Source of the DNA: Synechococcus sp. MEDNS5
GTDB lineage: Bacteria; Cyanobacteriota; Cyanobacteriia; PCC-6307; Cyanobiaceae
Length of the DNA: 64,000 nt
Assembly (NCBI RefSeq): GCF_014279875.1
Contig: NZ_CP047952.1
Coordinates: 1,736,001-1,800,000, forward strand
Direction: 5' to 3'
The notes beneath the pieces were generated by a model. That model was not told the origin of the DNA, ran no database searches, and saw nothing but the letters and a program-made list of their open reading frames with translations. Numbering within the stretch: position 1 is the first letter of the stretch; each line of letters starts with the position of its first letter. This document shows positions 27,193-36,001 of the stretch, in pieces. The translations under genes and the position numbers were made by a program.

Positions 27193-28206
27193 TCAACGCA
27201 TCGACTGGCGACGCTCCTGCTTTGGATCACGCTGACCAGCCACCGCCAGTTCAGCGTCCATCAGGGTGCGCCCCGTGGCCTGGAGATAGACATCATCCAG
27301 GCTCGGACGGCTCTGCGCCAGGGAGAAAACGGACAGATCGCTTTCGCCCAGGCGCTGCTTGAGACGGGGAAGGACATGATCGCCATCCACCACAAGATTG
27401 AGGGAATGCCCTTGGGACCGGTTGATCACAATCCGGCGAACACCTTCAACGGCATCCAGAAGTGCACGGATCTTCTCTGCCTCGGCCTGGTCACTGAATT
27501 CGCGCACGCGCAGAGTGACGCGATCACCGCCAAGGGCGCACTTGAGCTCCTCCGGTGACCCCTCAGCAATCACACGCCCTGCGTCGATGATCGCCATGCG
27601 TTCGGCCAAGGCCTCCACCTCTTCAAGGTAATGACTGCTGAGCAGGATGGTGGTGCCTTGATCTCTCAGGTCCTGGAGCACCTCCCAGATCACGGCGCGA
27701 CTCTCGAGATCAAGACCGACCGTGGGCTCATCAAGCACCAGAAGGCGGGGAGAGTGAAGCAAGCCAGCTGCGAGATCCAAGCGTCGCCGCATCCCACCGG
27801 AATAGGTTCCGCACCGCCGGTCGATCCAATCCTCCATCGAGAGACGCTGAATCAGATCATCGATGCGCTGATTCCTCTCCGTTCTGGGCAGGTGATAAAG
27901 ATCGCCCTGCAAAGCCAGCAGTTCACGCCCTGTGAGGATTTTGTCAATCGCCACCTCCTGGGCCACATACCCCAGGATCTGCCGCACCTGACGGGGGTTC
28001 TGCAACGCATCGACACCCGCCACGATGACTCGTCCGCGGTCGGGTGACAACAGCGTGGCGAGGATGCGCAATGTGGTGGTTTTCCCAGCCCCATTGGGAC
28101 CGAGAAATCCGTAGAGGCAGCCTTCCGGAACCGCAAGCGTGAGATCCGTCAGAGCCGGAACCATCCCGTAGGACTTCACCAAGTGATCCAGCTCAATCAG
28201 TGACAT
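27193..28206 (-). CDS. ABC exporter ATP-binding protein (daunorubicin-resistance class)
   Basis: The 337-residue ATPase has Walker A GFLGPNGAGKTTT (about 33-45), the signature YSGGMRRRLDLAAGLLHSP, Walker B RLLVLDEPTVGLDLESR and the H-loop LLSSHYLEEVEAL, then a C-terminal DUF4162-like extension typical of DrrA-class exporters. It pairs with the permease 38 bases downstream. It follows ctaB by 29 bases, hinting at a link to the haem or oxidase pathway. Confidence 0.93.
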   Translation of the reverse strand: MSLIELDHLVKSYGMVPALTDLTLAVPEGCLYGFLGPNGAGKTTTLRILATLLSPDRGRVIVAGVDALQNPRQVRQILGYVAQEVAIDKILTGRELLALQGDLYHLPRTERNQRIDDLIQRLSMEDWIDRRCGTYSGGMRRRLDLAAGLLHSPRLLVLDEPTVGLDLESRAVIWEVLQDLRDQGTTILLSSHYLEEVEALAERMAIIDAGRVIAEGSPEELKCALGGDRVTLRVREFSDQAEAEKIRALLDAVEGVRRIVINRSQGHSLNLVVDGDHVLPRLKQRLGESDLSVFSLAQSRPSLDDVYLQATGRTLMDAELAVAGQRDPKQERRQSMR

Positions 28207-28235
28207 CCCGTCTTAGGAAACACGTGGGGCAAAAT

Positions 28236-29237
28236 CTAGGCACTGATGCCGGGGAAGCCGCTCGGGAAGGCGGCAATCCAGCCTCTGAGCTGGAGGTCGA
28301 ACAACGCAGCGCCTGACTGACGGCTGAAGATCAGCAGCAGACAGATCCCGAAGAGATAGAGAATCGACCAGCGGAATAGCCCTTTGGCGCGCTCAGTGCT
28401 GTCGGGCTCATCGGCGAGCCGTTCAACCATCTGCAGCAGCCTTCCATTGAATGGAAGCAGAAGCAGGCCATACAGCAGACCTCCCTCGGGCAGGGCCCAG
28501 ACCCCCAGAAAGCTGATGATCACCGTCGCCCATCCGTAGCGACGAATGGCCTTTGCCGTCACCACTGGCCCCTTCACCACCGGCAGCATGGGAATGCCGA
28601 CGGCGCGATAGTCCTCGCGCAGGAGTAGAGCCAGGGCCCAGAAGTGGGCTGGAGTCCACACCATCACCAATGCGAACAACCACCAACCGCCGAGGCCAAT
28701 ATGACCAGTGGCGGCCGCAGCTCCAACCAACGGAGGAATCGCCCCTGCCACCCCTCCAATCACAATGTTTTGCGGGGTCCGAGGCTTGAGGAGGGCGGTA
28801 TAGAGCAGTACATAGCTGCACAGCCCAAGCAATGACAGGCCGGCAGCCAGACAGTTCACCCCACTTACCAGCAGGGTTGCAGCGGCCAGAGTGCAGGAGA
28901 TCGCGCCAGCGAAGGCCGCAGTGGGAGAGAGGCGGCCCGATGGCAGGGCCCGCCCACTGGTGCGTTGCATGCGACCGTCGAGTTCTTGCTCCCAGAGGCA
29001 ATTGAGCACACCTGCGGCTGCGGCCGCCAAGGCGCCCCCACCCAGGGTGCAAACCAGGCGAGGAGATGAGAGGGGCCAGCCTTCAGTGAGTGCCATCCCC
29101 CCCAGGGTTGTGGCCAGAAGAAGAGGAATCAGCCGAGGCTTGGCGACTTCCAACCAGGCCGGAAGCTTGATGCGTTTTCTCGAGGGAACAACCTGCTCAC
29201 GGGTGAGCGGGACTGCTGTGGCGGATGAACTAGCCAT
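28236..29237 (-). CDS. ctaB: protoheme IX farnesyltransferase (haem O synthase)
   Basis: UbiA-superfamily membrane enzyme that adds farnesyl to haem B for haem A-type oxidases. The 333-residue protein has [20 protein letters not shown], the first motif [23 protein letters not shown], and [21 protein letters not shown], then [27 protein letters not shown], all CtaB/CyoE features. It overlaps the ctaA stop by eight bases. ctaCDE lies just beyond, divergent. Confidence 0.96.
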   Translation of the reverse strand: MASSSATAVPLTREQVVPSRKRIKLPAWLEVAKPRLIPLLLATTLGGMALTEGWPLSSPRLVCTLGGGALAAAAAGVLNCLWEQELDGRMQRTSGRALPSGRLSPTAAFAGAISCTLAAATLLVSGVNCLAAGLSLLGLCSYVLLYTALLKPRTPQNIVIGGVAGAIPPLVGAAAATGHIGLGGWWLFALVMVWTPAHFWALALLLREDYRAVGIPMLPVVKGPVVTAKAIRRYGWATVIISFLGVWALPEGGLLYGLLLLPFNGRLLQMVERLADEPDSTERAKGLFRWSILYLFGICLLLIFSRQSGAALFDLQLRGWIAAFPSGFPGISA

Positions 29238-30159
29238 GACAAGTCTCCAGAGTTGATGAGTCGAGAACGACAGGACGGGGGGCCGAGGGCGAGGGAGGAC
29301 GACGGCAGGTGAGAGCGGAGAGGACGGCCACCAGAAGACAGGCCACGAGCTGATGCCCCACGGTCAAGGCCGGCTGGGACAGGCCCATGCGCAGCGTTGA
29401 AACCCCGAGGGCGACCTGAGCTGCCACAAGACAAAGCGCCGTGAGCAACAGCGGCCATTGCTGCCGGGCCCACCCACCGGCGAGCAGGGCGACAACCACA
29501 AAGAGACCGACGGTCAGCGCCACTGGAGTGGCGAAGGATCGATGCCAGTGCAGCCATTGGCAGGCCCGGCCGGCCTCAAGACAGCTTTGGGCTGCCCAGG
29601 AAGTCGCCATGCGACCGCCCAACAGGCTCTGCGCGGAAACAGCGATCACGCTGAGGCCACCGAGCCAGGGCCACCAGCGAGGAGCAGGACCGGTCGTGGT
29701 TCCGCTGAGCAAGATCTGGGTGAGACCACTCACGGACATCACCAGGGTCAGCGCCAAAGCCAGATGGGCGGTCACCACGGCCGAGGGCAACAGCTGAAGC
29801 ACGGTGAGAGCCCCCAAGCCTCCCTGCAGAGCCACCATCAGCACCAGAAGTCCGCTGAGGGGAAGCAGCCAAGCCGGCAGAGTGCGTCGATACCACCAAA
29901 CGGCCGCGAGCTGCACGAGCAGAGCGACGCCCACCACAAAGGCGTCAAGCCGGTGGAACCATTCCAGAAAAACCTGCAGATTCATCTGCCGGCCGGGGAG
30001 GAAAGTCCCGTAACAGAGCGGCCAGTCCGGGCAAGCCAGACCGGCCTCCATCACCCGGGTGGCACCGCCAATGACCACCAAAGCCACGAGTGCCACCACG
30101 AGATGCGCGGCCAGCTGAGCGAGGCGGAGACGAATCGAATCCAACGAGGATGTAGTCAA
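29230..30159 (-). CDS. ctaA: haem A synthase (Cox15/CtaA type)
   Basis: Oxidises haem O to haem A. The 309-residue, eight-helix protein begins with [24 protein letters not shown], the conserved haem A synthase segment with the paired cysteines, then [39 protein letters not shown] and [11 protein letters not shown] with the histidine ligands. It starts the leftward run and is divergent from ctaC across 225 bases. Confidence 0.95.
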   Translation of the reverse strand: MTTSSLDSIRLRLAQLAAHLVVALVALVVIGGATRVMEAGLACPDWPLCYGTFLPGRQMNLQVFLEWFHRLDAFVVGVALLVQLAAVWWYRRTLPAWLLPLSGLLVLMVALQGGLGALTVLQLLPSAVVTAHLALALTLVMSVSGLTQILLSGTTTGPAPRWWPWLGGLSVIAVSAQSLLGGRMATSWAAQSCLEAGRACQWLHWHRSFATPVALTVGLFVVVALLAGGWARQQWPLLLTALCLVAAQVALGVSTLRMGLSQPALTVGHQLVACLLVAVLSALTCRRPPSPSAPRPVVLDSSTLETCHG

Positions 30160-30324
30160 CGCTGACCCCCAGAAGAACCAGTCATGTCCAAAACGTAGCG
30201 ATCTGATTCAGAACGACACGCTCTATGCAGGAGTGCAACATGAAGTCTCCTGATTAATGCGATTTCGCTGACATGGGCCGGATCAGGCAAGTCAAAACGA
30301 AGGAATTTCAGGCGTTTTTAACAA

Positions 30325-30338
30325 TCACCCCGTGGTGA
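30325..30338. promoter_or_regulatory. short inverted repeat in the ctaA/ctaC intergenic region
   Basis: TCACC (30325-30329) and GGTGA (30334-30338) flank four bases, 47 bases before ctaC. It may be an operator or part of a weak hairpin. The 225-base gap holds no open reading frame I can support and no clear -35/-10 pair by eye. Confidence 0.25.
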
Positions 30339-30384
30339 ATGACGCAGAGCTCCATAGTCTGAAGTTGCCTGTGATGAGGTCATC

Positions 30385-31209
30385 GTGCAGATCCCCTCAG
30401 CGATCGTCACTCTGGTGCTGGGGATGCTCCTTGTCCTCGGGGGACTGTGGATCGGCCAGAACATCAATCTTCTGCCCGTTGACGCCAGTGCCAATGCACC
30501 CATCTACGACGAGCTGTTCCGTGTTCTTTTCAGCATCGGAACAATCCTGTTTCTCGGCATTGTTGGTCTGATCATCTTCAGCCTTGTGCGTTTCCGCCGT
30601 CGCCCGGGCCAACTCGGAGATGGCCTGGCCCTGGAAGGAAATCTCCCATTGGAAGTGTTCTGGACTGCCGTTCCAGCGATCGTGGTTCTATTCGTTGGTC
30701 TTTTTAGTTACGACATTTACGAACGAATGGGAGGAATGGCTCCTCTCAGTCACGCTGACCATGGAACAGCGATGCAAACCGAACAACGCATCTGGGGAGG
30801 CATTGGATCGTCGGAAATCTCTACAACATCTTCAGCATCGCCGTTACAACCATTACCGGTTGAAGTCACAGCCATGCAATTCGCATTTCTGTTTCATTAT
30901 CCGGATGGCGACATCATGTCTGGAGAACTCCACGTTCAGGCTGGTCGCCCCGTCTCCCTGCGCATGGAAGCAAAAGATGTCATTCATGCGTTCTGGGTCC
31001 CTGAGTTCCGTCTCAAACAGGACGTGATCCCCGGACAACCAACCCTGTTGGATTTCACCCCGACCCGACCGGGGCGTTACCCGATCGTCTGCGCCGAGCT
31101 CTGTGGCCCTTACCACGGAGGCATGCGCTCAACCGTTGTGGTGGACAGCGCTGACGATTTCAATGCCTGGCTTCAGGCGAACCGAAAATCCCCTGTGCAA
31201 GAGGCATGA
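30385..31209 (+). CDS. ctaC: cytochrome c oxidase subunit II
   Basis: Subunit with the CuA centre that accepts electrons from cytochrome c6 or plastocyanin. The 274-residue protein (GTG start at 30385) has two N-terminal helices, then the cupredoxin domain with VIHAFWVPEFRLKQDVIPG and the CuA motif CAELCGPYHGGM. The loop after helix two is Gly/Met/His-rich. Its stop overlaps the ctaD ATG (ATGA). Confidence 0.97.
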   Translation: MQIPSAIVTLVLGMLLVLGGLWIGQNINLLPVDASANAPIYDELFRVLFSIGTILFLGIVGLIIFSLVRFRRRPGQLGDGLALEGNLPLEVFWTAVPAIVVLFVGLFSYDIYERMGGMAPLSHADHGTAMQTEQRIWGGIGSSEISTTSSASPLQPLPVEVTAMQFAFLFHYPDGDIMSGELHVQAGRPVSLRMEAKDVIHAFWVPEFRLKQDVIPGQPTLLDFTPTRPGRYPIVCAELCGPYHGGMRSTVVVDSADDFNAWLQANRKSPVQEA

Positions 31210-32876
31210 CACTCACCGTTCCCCAGCAATCACCACCCGCTCCTCAATCCCTTCAACCAACAGGCTGGTTGCGCTATTTGAGCTTCAGCGTTGATCACAA
31301 GGTGATCGGACTGCAATACATGGTCTGCGGGTTTGCGTTCTATCTGATCGGAGGAGCGCTGGCAGGCGCGATCCGTACGGAGCTGGTCAGCCCCATCTCG
31401 GATTTCATGCCTCGAGATGTGTACAACCAGGTCCTCACTTTGCACGGCACGGTGATGATCTTTCTCTGGATTGTTCCCGTGGTCAACGGTGCATTTGGGA
31501 ACTATCTGATTCCCTTTTATGTGGGAGCCCGTGACATGGCGTTTCCGCGCCTCAACGCCGTGGCTTTCTGGCTGATTCCTCCAGCCGGTTTACTTCTGAT
31601 CAGCAGTTACTTCATCACAGGGGCGGCTCAGTCGGGGTGGACGGCCTACCCACCGCTCAGCCTTACAACGCCAGCGAGTGGACAGATCATCTGGATCCTG
31701 AGTGTGCTGTTACTGGGGGGAAGCTCCATCTTTGGAGGCATCAATTTCATTGCCACAATTCTGAAATTACGCCGACCAGGGCTGAAGTTGATGCAACTGC
31801 CAATGTATTGCTGGGCCATGCTGGGGACCAGCATTTTGGTGGTGTTGTCCACACCTGTTCTGGCTGGGACATTGATCATGCTCAGTTTCGACATCGTGGC
31901 TCATACCGGATTTTTCAATCCAGGATTGGGCGGCAATGTTGTTGTGTATCAACACTTGTTCTGGTTTTATTCCCATCCAGCGGTCTACATCATGGTGCTT
32001 CCGGCCTTTGGACTGGTGAGTGAAATTCTCCCGATCCACTGCCGAAAGCCTCTGTTCGGCTACACCACCATGGTGTATTCGATCATGGCCATTGTGGTGT
32101 TGGGTTTAGTGGTCTGGGCCCACCACATGTTCACCAGCGGTACACCTCCCTGGATGCGTCTGTTTTTCACGATCGCCACAGCGTTCATCGCCGTTCCCAC
32201 AGGAATCAAATTCTTCAACTGGCTGGCCACCCTCTGGGGAGGAAAGATCAGCCTCAACAGCGCCGTGCTGTTTTCCTGTGGTTTCATCGTCAATTTCGTC
32301 CTCGGCGGCATCACTGGTGTGGCACTGGCCCAGGTTCCTTTCGATGTGCATGTTCATGACACCTACTTTGTAGTTGCTCATTTCCACTACATCGTCTACG
32401 GCGGATCAGTGTTTGTGATTTTTGCGTCGATCTACCACTGGTACCCCAAGGTGACGGGGCGGCTGATGAATGAACATCTCGGGAGGTTCCACTTCCTGCT
32501 CACCTTTGTTGGATTCAACCTCTGCTTCGCACCGCAACACTGGCTCGGACTGAACGGAATGCCCCGACGGGTGGCGGAATACGACCCGCAATTCCAGCTG
32601 ATCAACCAGTTCAGCAGTGTGGGTGCCCTCTTGATGGCCATCAGCACACTTCCCTTTCTCTGGAATGTGATCGCCAGCGCCCGCCGGGGTGCCATCGCCG
32701 GCGACAACCCCTGGAATGCCCTCACACCCGAATGGCTCACTACCTCTCCGCCACCGGTGGAGAACTGGAAAGGGGAGCCGCCGCTCGTCAGCAATCCCTA
32801 TGCCTATGGCACTCCGGACGATGAGATCGATCTTCGTTCCGTGAGTGGAAGTGATCTCTGGAGAAATGGCCAATGA
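31206..32876 (+). CDS. ctaD: cytochrome c oxidase subunit I
   Basis: Haem-copper catalytic subunit of the aa3-type oxidase. The 556-residue protein has LHGTVMIFLWIVPVVNGAFGN with a haem a ligand, HLFWFYSHPAVYIMVLPAFGL (Cu B His and cross-linked Tyr region), HHMFTSGTPPW, and VHDTYFVVAHFHYIVYGG. It overlaps ctaC and ctaE at ATGA-type junctions. Serves respiration in thylakoid and plasma membrane. Confidence 0.98.
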   Translation: MTLTVPQQSPPAPQSLQPTGWLRYLSFSVDHKVIGLQYMVCGFAFYLIGGALAGAIRTELVSPISDFMPRDVYNQVLTLHGTVMIFLWIVPVVNGAFGNYLIPFYVGARDMAFPRLNAVAFWLIPPAGLLLISSYFITGAAQSGWTAYPPLSLTTPASGQIIWILSVLLLGGSSIFGGINFIATILKLRRPGLKLMQLPMYCWAMLGTSILVVLSTPVLAGTLIMLSFDIVAHTGFFNPGLGGNVVVYQHLFWFYSHPAVYIMVLPAFGLVSEILPIHCRKPLFGYTTMVYSIMAIVVLGLVVWAHHMFTSGTPPWMRLFFTIATAFIAVPTGIKFFNWLATLWGGKISLNSAVLFSCGFIVNFVLGGITGVALAQVPFDVHVHDTYFVVAHFHYIVYGGSVFVIFASIYHWYPKVTGRLMNEHLGRFHFLLTFVGFNLCFAPQHWLGLNGMPRRVAEYDPQFQLINQFSSVGALLMAISTLPFLWNVIASARRGAIAGDNPWNALTPEWLTTSPPPVENWKGEPPLVSNPYAYGTPDDEIDLRSVSGSDLWRNGQ

Positions 32877-33475
32877 CATCCCTCAGCCCTCAGGACCAGA
32901 TTCAAAAGCAGGTTGAACATCACGAGGCGGAGCACCCCGACCATCGCATGTTCGGACTCGCCACATTCCTTGTGGCCGACGCGATGACGTTCGCTGGCTT
33001 CTTCGCCGCTTACCTCACGTTCAAGGCCGTCAACCCCCTGATGCCCGGGGCCATCTACGAGCTGGAATTACCCCTGCCCACCCTCAACACCATCCTGCTT
33101 CTGGTGAGCAGTGCAACCTTTCATCGCGCAGGGGTGAATCTGCGCAAAGGGCTCAACGAACGCTGCCGTGCGTGGCTCCTGGGTACAGCAGTGCTCGGCT
33201 TGGCCTTTCTCGTCAGTCAGATGGTGGAGTACTTCACGCTGCCCTTCGGACTCGCCGACAATCTCTACGCGAGCACGTTCTATGCACTCACTGGATTTCA
33301 CGGCCTGCATGTCACGCTTGGGGCCTTGATGATCCTGATTGTCTGGTGGCAGTGCCGCACTCCTTCAGGGAGAGTTAGCGCCAGCAATCATTTTCCCCTC
33401 GAAGCCGCTGAGCTCTACTGGCATTTCGTCGATGGCATCTGGGTGATTCTCTTCGTGATTCTCTACCTCATTTAA
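32873..33475 (+). CDS. ctaE: cytochrome c oxidase subunit III
   Basis: Non-catalytic oxidase subunit. The 200-residue, five-helix protein has HRMFGLATFLVADAMTFAGFF, LLLVSSATFHRAG, TGFHGLHVTLGALMILIVWWQ and ELYWHFVDGIWVILFVILYL, the conserved subunit III pattern. The start overlaps the ctaD stop by four bases. No terminator is obvious before the cyAbrB gene. Confidence 0.96.
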   Translation: MTSLSPQDQIQKQVEHHEAEHPDHRMFGLATFLVADAMTFAGFFAAYLTFKAVNPLMPGAIYELELPLPTLNTILLLVSSATFHRAGVNLRKGLNERCRAWLLGTAVLGLAFLVSQMVEYFTLPFGLADNLYASTFYALTGFHGLHVTLGALMILIVWWQCRTPSGRVSASNHFPLEAAELYWHFVDGIWVILFVILYLI

Positions 33476-33570
33476 CGAAGCCCCTGCCGCATAGCCGGAA
33501 CCGATTTAAGGTCGATGCCTTGCCCTCAGGGCTGTCTGAAGTCACAATTGATGTGTCTCTCTCAATTGAG

Positions 33571-33948
33571 ATGCTGGTTGGAGACGAATTGCTATCGAAG
33601 GCCCGGGCTCTTAGCAACCGGCCTGAAGATGAGATTGCACGAGGATGCGGTTATGTCGGTCCAAGTGGCCGCGTGCTCCGCAAAAGCTTCTATCGCGCAC
33701 TTGTCGAAGCCAAAGGCTACAAACTTCCTTCCAACTCACCCAGCCCAGGCGGAGCGCGTGGCCGGCAGGCTGAATTCCGTACGCGGGTGCATGGCAATGG
33801 CAACCTGTTGATTGGCCATGCCTACACGCGCCGTTTGGGACTCACGCCGGGTCAGGAATTCAGGATTGAACTCAACAAAGACACCGGCACGATCGCCCTT
33901 AATCCAATGAACGATTCAGACAGCCCACAGCACAACGTCGAGCACTAA
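33571..33948 (+). CDS. cyAbrB family transcriptional regulator
   Basis: Cyanobacterial AbrB-like DNA-binding protein; the family regulates carbon/nitrogen balance and other processes. The 125-residue protein starts MLVGDELLSKARALSNRPED, has ARGCGYVG and LRKSFYRALVEAKGY, a family pattern, and a C-terminal swapped-hairpin-like part RRLGLTPGQEFRIELNKDTG. ATG 33571 is chosen; a TTG at 33520 would add 17 residues. It lies 95 bases after ctaE. Confidence 0.88.
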   Translation: MLVGDELLSKARALSNRPEDEIARGCGYVGPSGRVLRKSFYRALVEAKGYKLPSNSPSPGGARGRQAEFRTRVHGNGNLLIGHAYTRRLGLTPGQEFRIELNKDTGTIALNPMNDSDSPQHNVEH

Positions 33949-33979
33949 AAAAACCGGCAAAAGGTGGAATCTGCCGGTT
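33946..33979 (-). terminator. Rho-independent terminator of hdeD
   Basis: AACCGGCA (33952-33959) and TGCCGGTT (33972-33979) form an 8-bp stem with a 12-base loop. Read leftward, the hairpin is followed by seven T residues (A run 33947-33953 on the plus strand). It overlaps the cyAbrB stop codon, and may also slow transcripts coming the other way. Confidence 0.85.
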
Positions 33980-34024
33980 CCTTGCTGGTTGTACGGTCAG
34001 CGTTTGGGCTCGATCAGGCCTGAA

Positions 34025-34615
34025 TCAGGCTGCAGCCGGAGGATCTTGATCGTCGTGCATGGAGCTGCTGAACACAATCAGCTCAAGACCGCTGAAGAGG
34101 AAGCTGATTCCCACCAGGGTGCCGAGGACCCAGAGCAATCCCCAGAACTTCAAGGTCACGATCAACAGTCCAAGGATGAAGGTAATTACACCATTGGCGA
34201 TAGCCCAGCCGGCTCCAGGACGCTTGGCATGGGCCAACCCACTGAAGAAGGCCACGAGGCCCTCCACCAAGAAGACGATGCCGATCGCCAGAGCGAAGGC
34301 AGCGACCTGCTGAAGAGCATCAGCGGTATCGCCAAAGTTGCTGATCATCGAAGCGCCGGCCACGAGGAACAGGGTTGACACCACAAGACGCCAGAAGCAG
34401 ATCCAACGGCCCATCCGTCCGGAACGGGCCAGGTTGCTGATCCAACCCACCAGGCCACCGACCAGGAACAGAACGGCAATCACCACGGTGGTCCAAACCG
34501 AAGCGATGACAGGAAACACCAGGGCAAGAATGCCAAGAACAATCAGCAGGATTCCTTCGGCAATCGCAAAGGTCTTGAAGGTTCCAAAGGAACCGGAGCG
34601 GTCCTCAGAGCTCAT
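34025..34615 (-). CDS. HdeD family (DUF308) membrane protein
   Basis: A 196-residue protein with about six short helices in three pairs, such as FAIAEGILLIVLGILALVFPVIA and VVIAVLFLVGGLVGWISNLA. The G-I-L-x-L-x-P patterns are typical of the HdeD/DUF308 family, linked in enterics to acid resistance. A terminator lies 45 bases past the stop. Role in cyanobacteria is unknown; stress response is an inference. Confidence 0.88.
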   Translation of the reverse strand: MSSEDRSGSFGTFKTFAIAEGILLIVLGILALVFPVIASVWTTVVIAVLFLVGGLVGWISNLARSGRMGRWICFWRLVVSTLFLVAGASMISNFGDTADALQQVAAFALAIGIVFLVEGLVAFFSGLAHAKRPGAGWAIANGVITFILGLLIVTLKFWGLLWVLGTLVGISFLFSGLELIVFSSSMHDDQDPPAAA

Positions 34616-34688
34616 GAAAGGTTCACTATGAACAACCCTCGCAAGGTATTGAGGTCACACGATTCTCGCCATGAATTGTGATCGAATC

Positions 34689-35336
34689 TCAGTCCCAGCC
34701 ATGGACGGAGAGCCACTCTGCGCTGAGCTCACCGGAGGCCCCACCTCCATCACCGGCAGCAAGAAGCCTTTCGGTGTAACGCGCCAACAGATCAATCTCA
34801 AGATTGACGTCGTCTCCGACCTCAAGATCCCTGAGTGCCGTGACCGACCAGGTATGGGGAATCACAGCAACCCAGAAGCGTGCGCCCTGGTCACGGCTCC
34901 CGGCCACGGTGAGGCTGATGCCGTTGACGGCAACACTGGCCTTATCGCAGATGTAGCGGCCGAAATGGGAATTCTTCCACCGCAGTTCCACCGTCCAGGA
35001 TTGGGGAAGCGCCTCAACGGAGACCACTTCGCCAGTTCCATCCACGTGACCACTCACGAGATGACCTCCAAGTCGGTCCGAGAGTCGCAAAGCGGGCTCG
35101 AGGTTCACAGCCCCTCCCCTGGATGCCTTGCGGCCCAGTGACGTCCTTTGCAATGTCTCCTCGCTCACATCAGCGAGGAAGCCATCACCCACCAGCGACG
35201 CCACGGTGAGACAAACACCATCGACGGCAACGCTGTCGCCGAGCTGAAGCGGTGCAAACGGAGCACAGCCCTCGACGAGCAGTCCCCGGCCCCGGCGTTC
35301 CACCCGTCCGACCGCTTGCACCAACCCAGTGAACAT
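34689..35336 (-). CDS. ribE: riboflavin synthase, alpha chain
   Basis: Dismutates two 6,7-dimethyl-8-ribityllumazine molecules to riboflavin. The 215-residue protein has two similar lumazine-binding halves: MFTGLVQAVGRVERRG with DSVAVDGVCLTVASL, and the second with VSGHVDGTGEVVSVE and ASVAVNGISLTVAG. ATG 35336 is chosen; 35345 adds three residues. It is divergent from the bifunctional nuclease gene. No FMN riboswitch is seen. Confidence 0.95.
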   Translation of the reverse strand: MFTGLVQAVGRVERRGRGLLVEGCAPFAPLQLGDSVAVDGVCLTVASLVGDGFLADVSEETLQRTSLGRKASRGGAVNLEPALRLSDRLGGHLVSGHVDGTGEVVSVEALPQSWTVELRWKNSHFGRYICDKASVAVNGISLTVAGSRDQGARFWVAVIPHTWSVTALRDLEVGDDVNLEIDLLARYTERLLAAGDGGGASGELSAEWLSVHGWD

Positions 35337-35393
35337 CGGTTCCATTCAGTGCCCTCATAACTGGTCATAATCGATACAGCGGCGGAGCCGTCC

Positions 35394-35984
35394 GTGGTGG
35401 AGATGAGTGTGGCTGGCATCGCCCTCGATGCCAGCAGCAGAAGTCCGATCGTGCTGCTGCGCGACCCATCCAGGCGCCGTCAGGTACCGATCTGGATCGA
35501 TCAGGCCCAAGCGCACAACATCATGGCCGGCCTGAACGGAACGCCCCAGCCCCGCCCCCTCAGCCATGACCTCATGGCCGCCCTGCTTGAGGCAGGAGGC
35601 CTGCAGCTTGAGCGGGTGATCATCCATGCCATTGAAGACAGCACATTCCGTGCTGTGCTGCGGCTCAGGCACGATCAGGACGATGATCAGCCCGCTGAGG
35701 GGGATGCGAGCGCGTCGGCACCAGAGGAGGAGTGCCTTGCAGAGATCGATGCCCGCCCAAGTGACGCCATCGCCCTGGCGATCCGCACCGGCAGCAGCAT
35801 CTGGATGCTGGAGGAGGTGGTGTCTGAGGCCTCAATCCCTGTGGATGCCGAAGCCGACGCAGAGGATCAGGATGAATTCCGCCGCTTTCTGGATCAAGTG
35901 AGCCCAGCCGCGCTGGTGCGCCACCTGGAAAGCCGAGACTCGGCGGATCCCAATGATGCACCGACCGACTCACCGGACGTTTGA
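35394..35984 (+). CDS. bifunctional nuclease domain (BFN/DUF151) protein
   Basis: A 196-residue protein whose first 150 residues match the BFN domain: MSVAGIALDASSRSPIVLL, VPIWIDQAQAHNI, HDLMAALLEAGG, IIHAIEDSTFRAVLRL and DARPSDAIALAIRTG. Plant members have been reported to have RNase and DNase activity; bacterial roles are poorly known. An acidic tail ends the protein. Start is GTG 35394 or ATG 35403. It precedes the aldo/keto reductase by 17 bases. Confidence 0.88.
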   Translation: MVEMSVAGIALDASSRSPIVLLRDPSRRRQVPIWIDQAQAHNIMAGLNGTPQPRPLSHDLMAALLEAGGLQLERVIIHAIEDSTFRAVLRLRHDQDDDQPAEGDASASAPEEECLAEIDARPSDAIALAIRTGSSIWMLEEVVSEASIPVDAEADAEDQDEFRRFLDQVSPAALVRHLESRDSADPNDAPTDSPDV

Positions 35985-36001
35985 GCGAGGCACCCGCGCC
36001 A

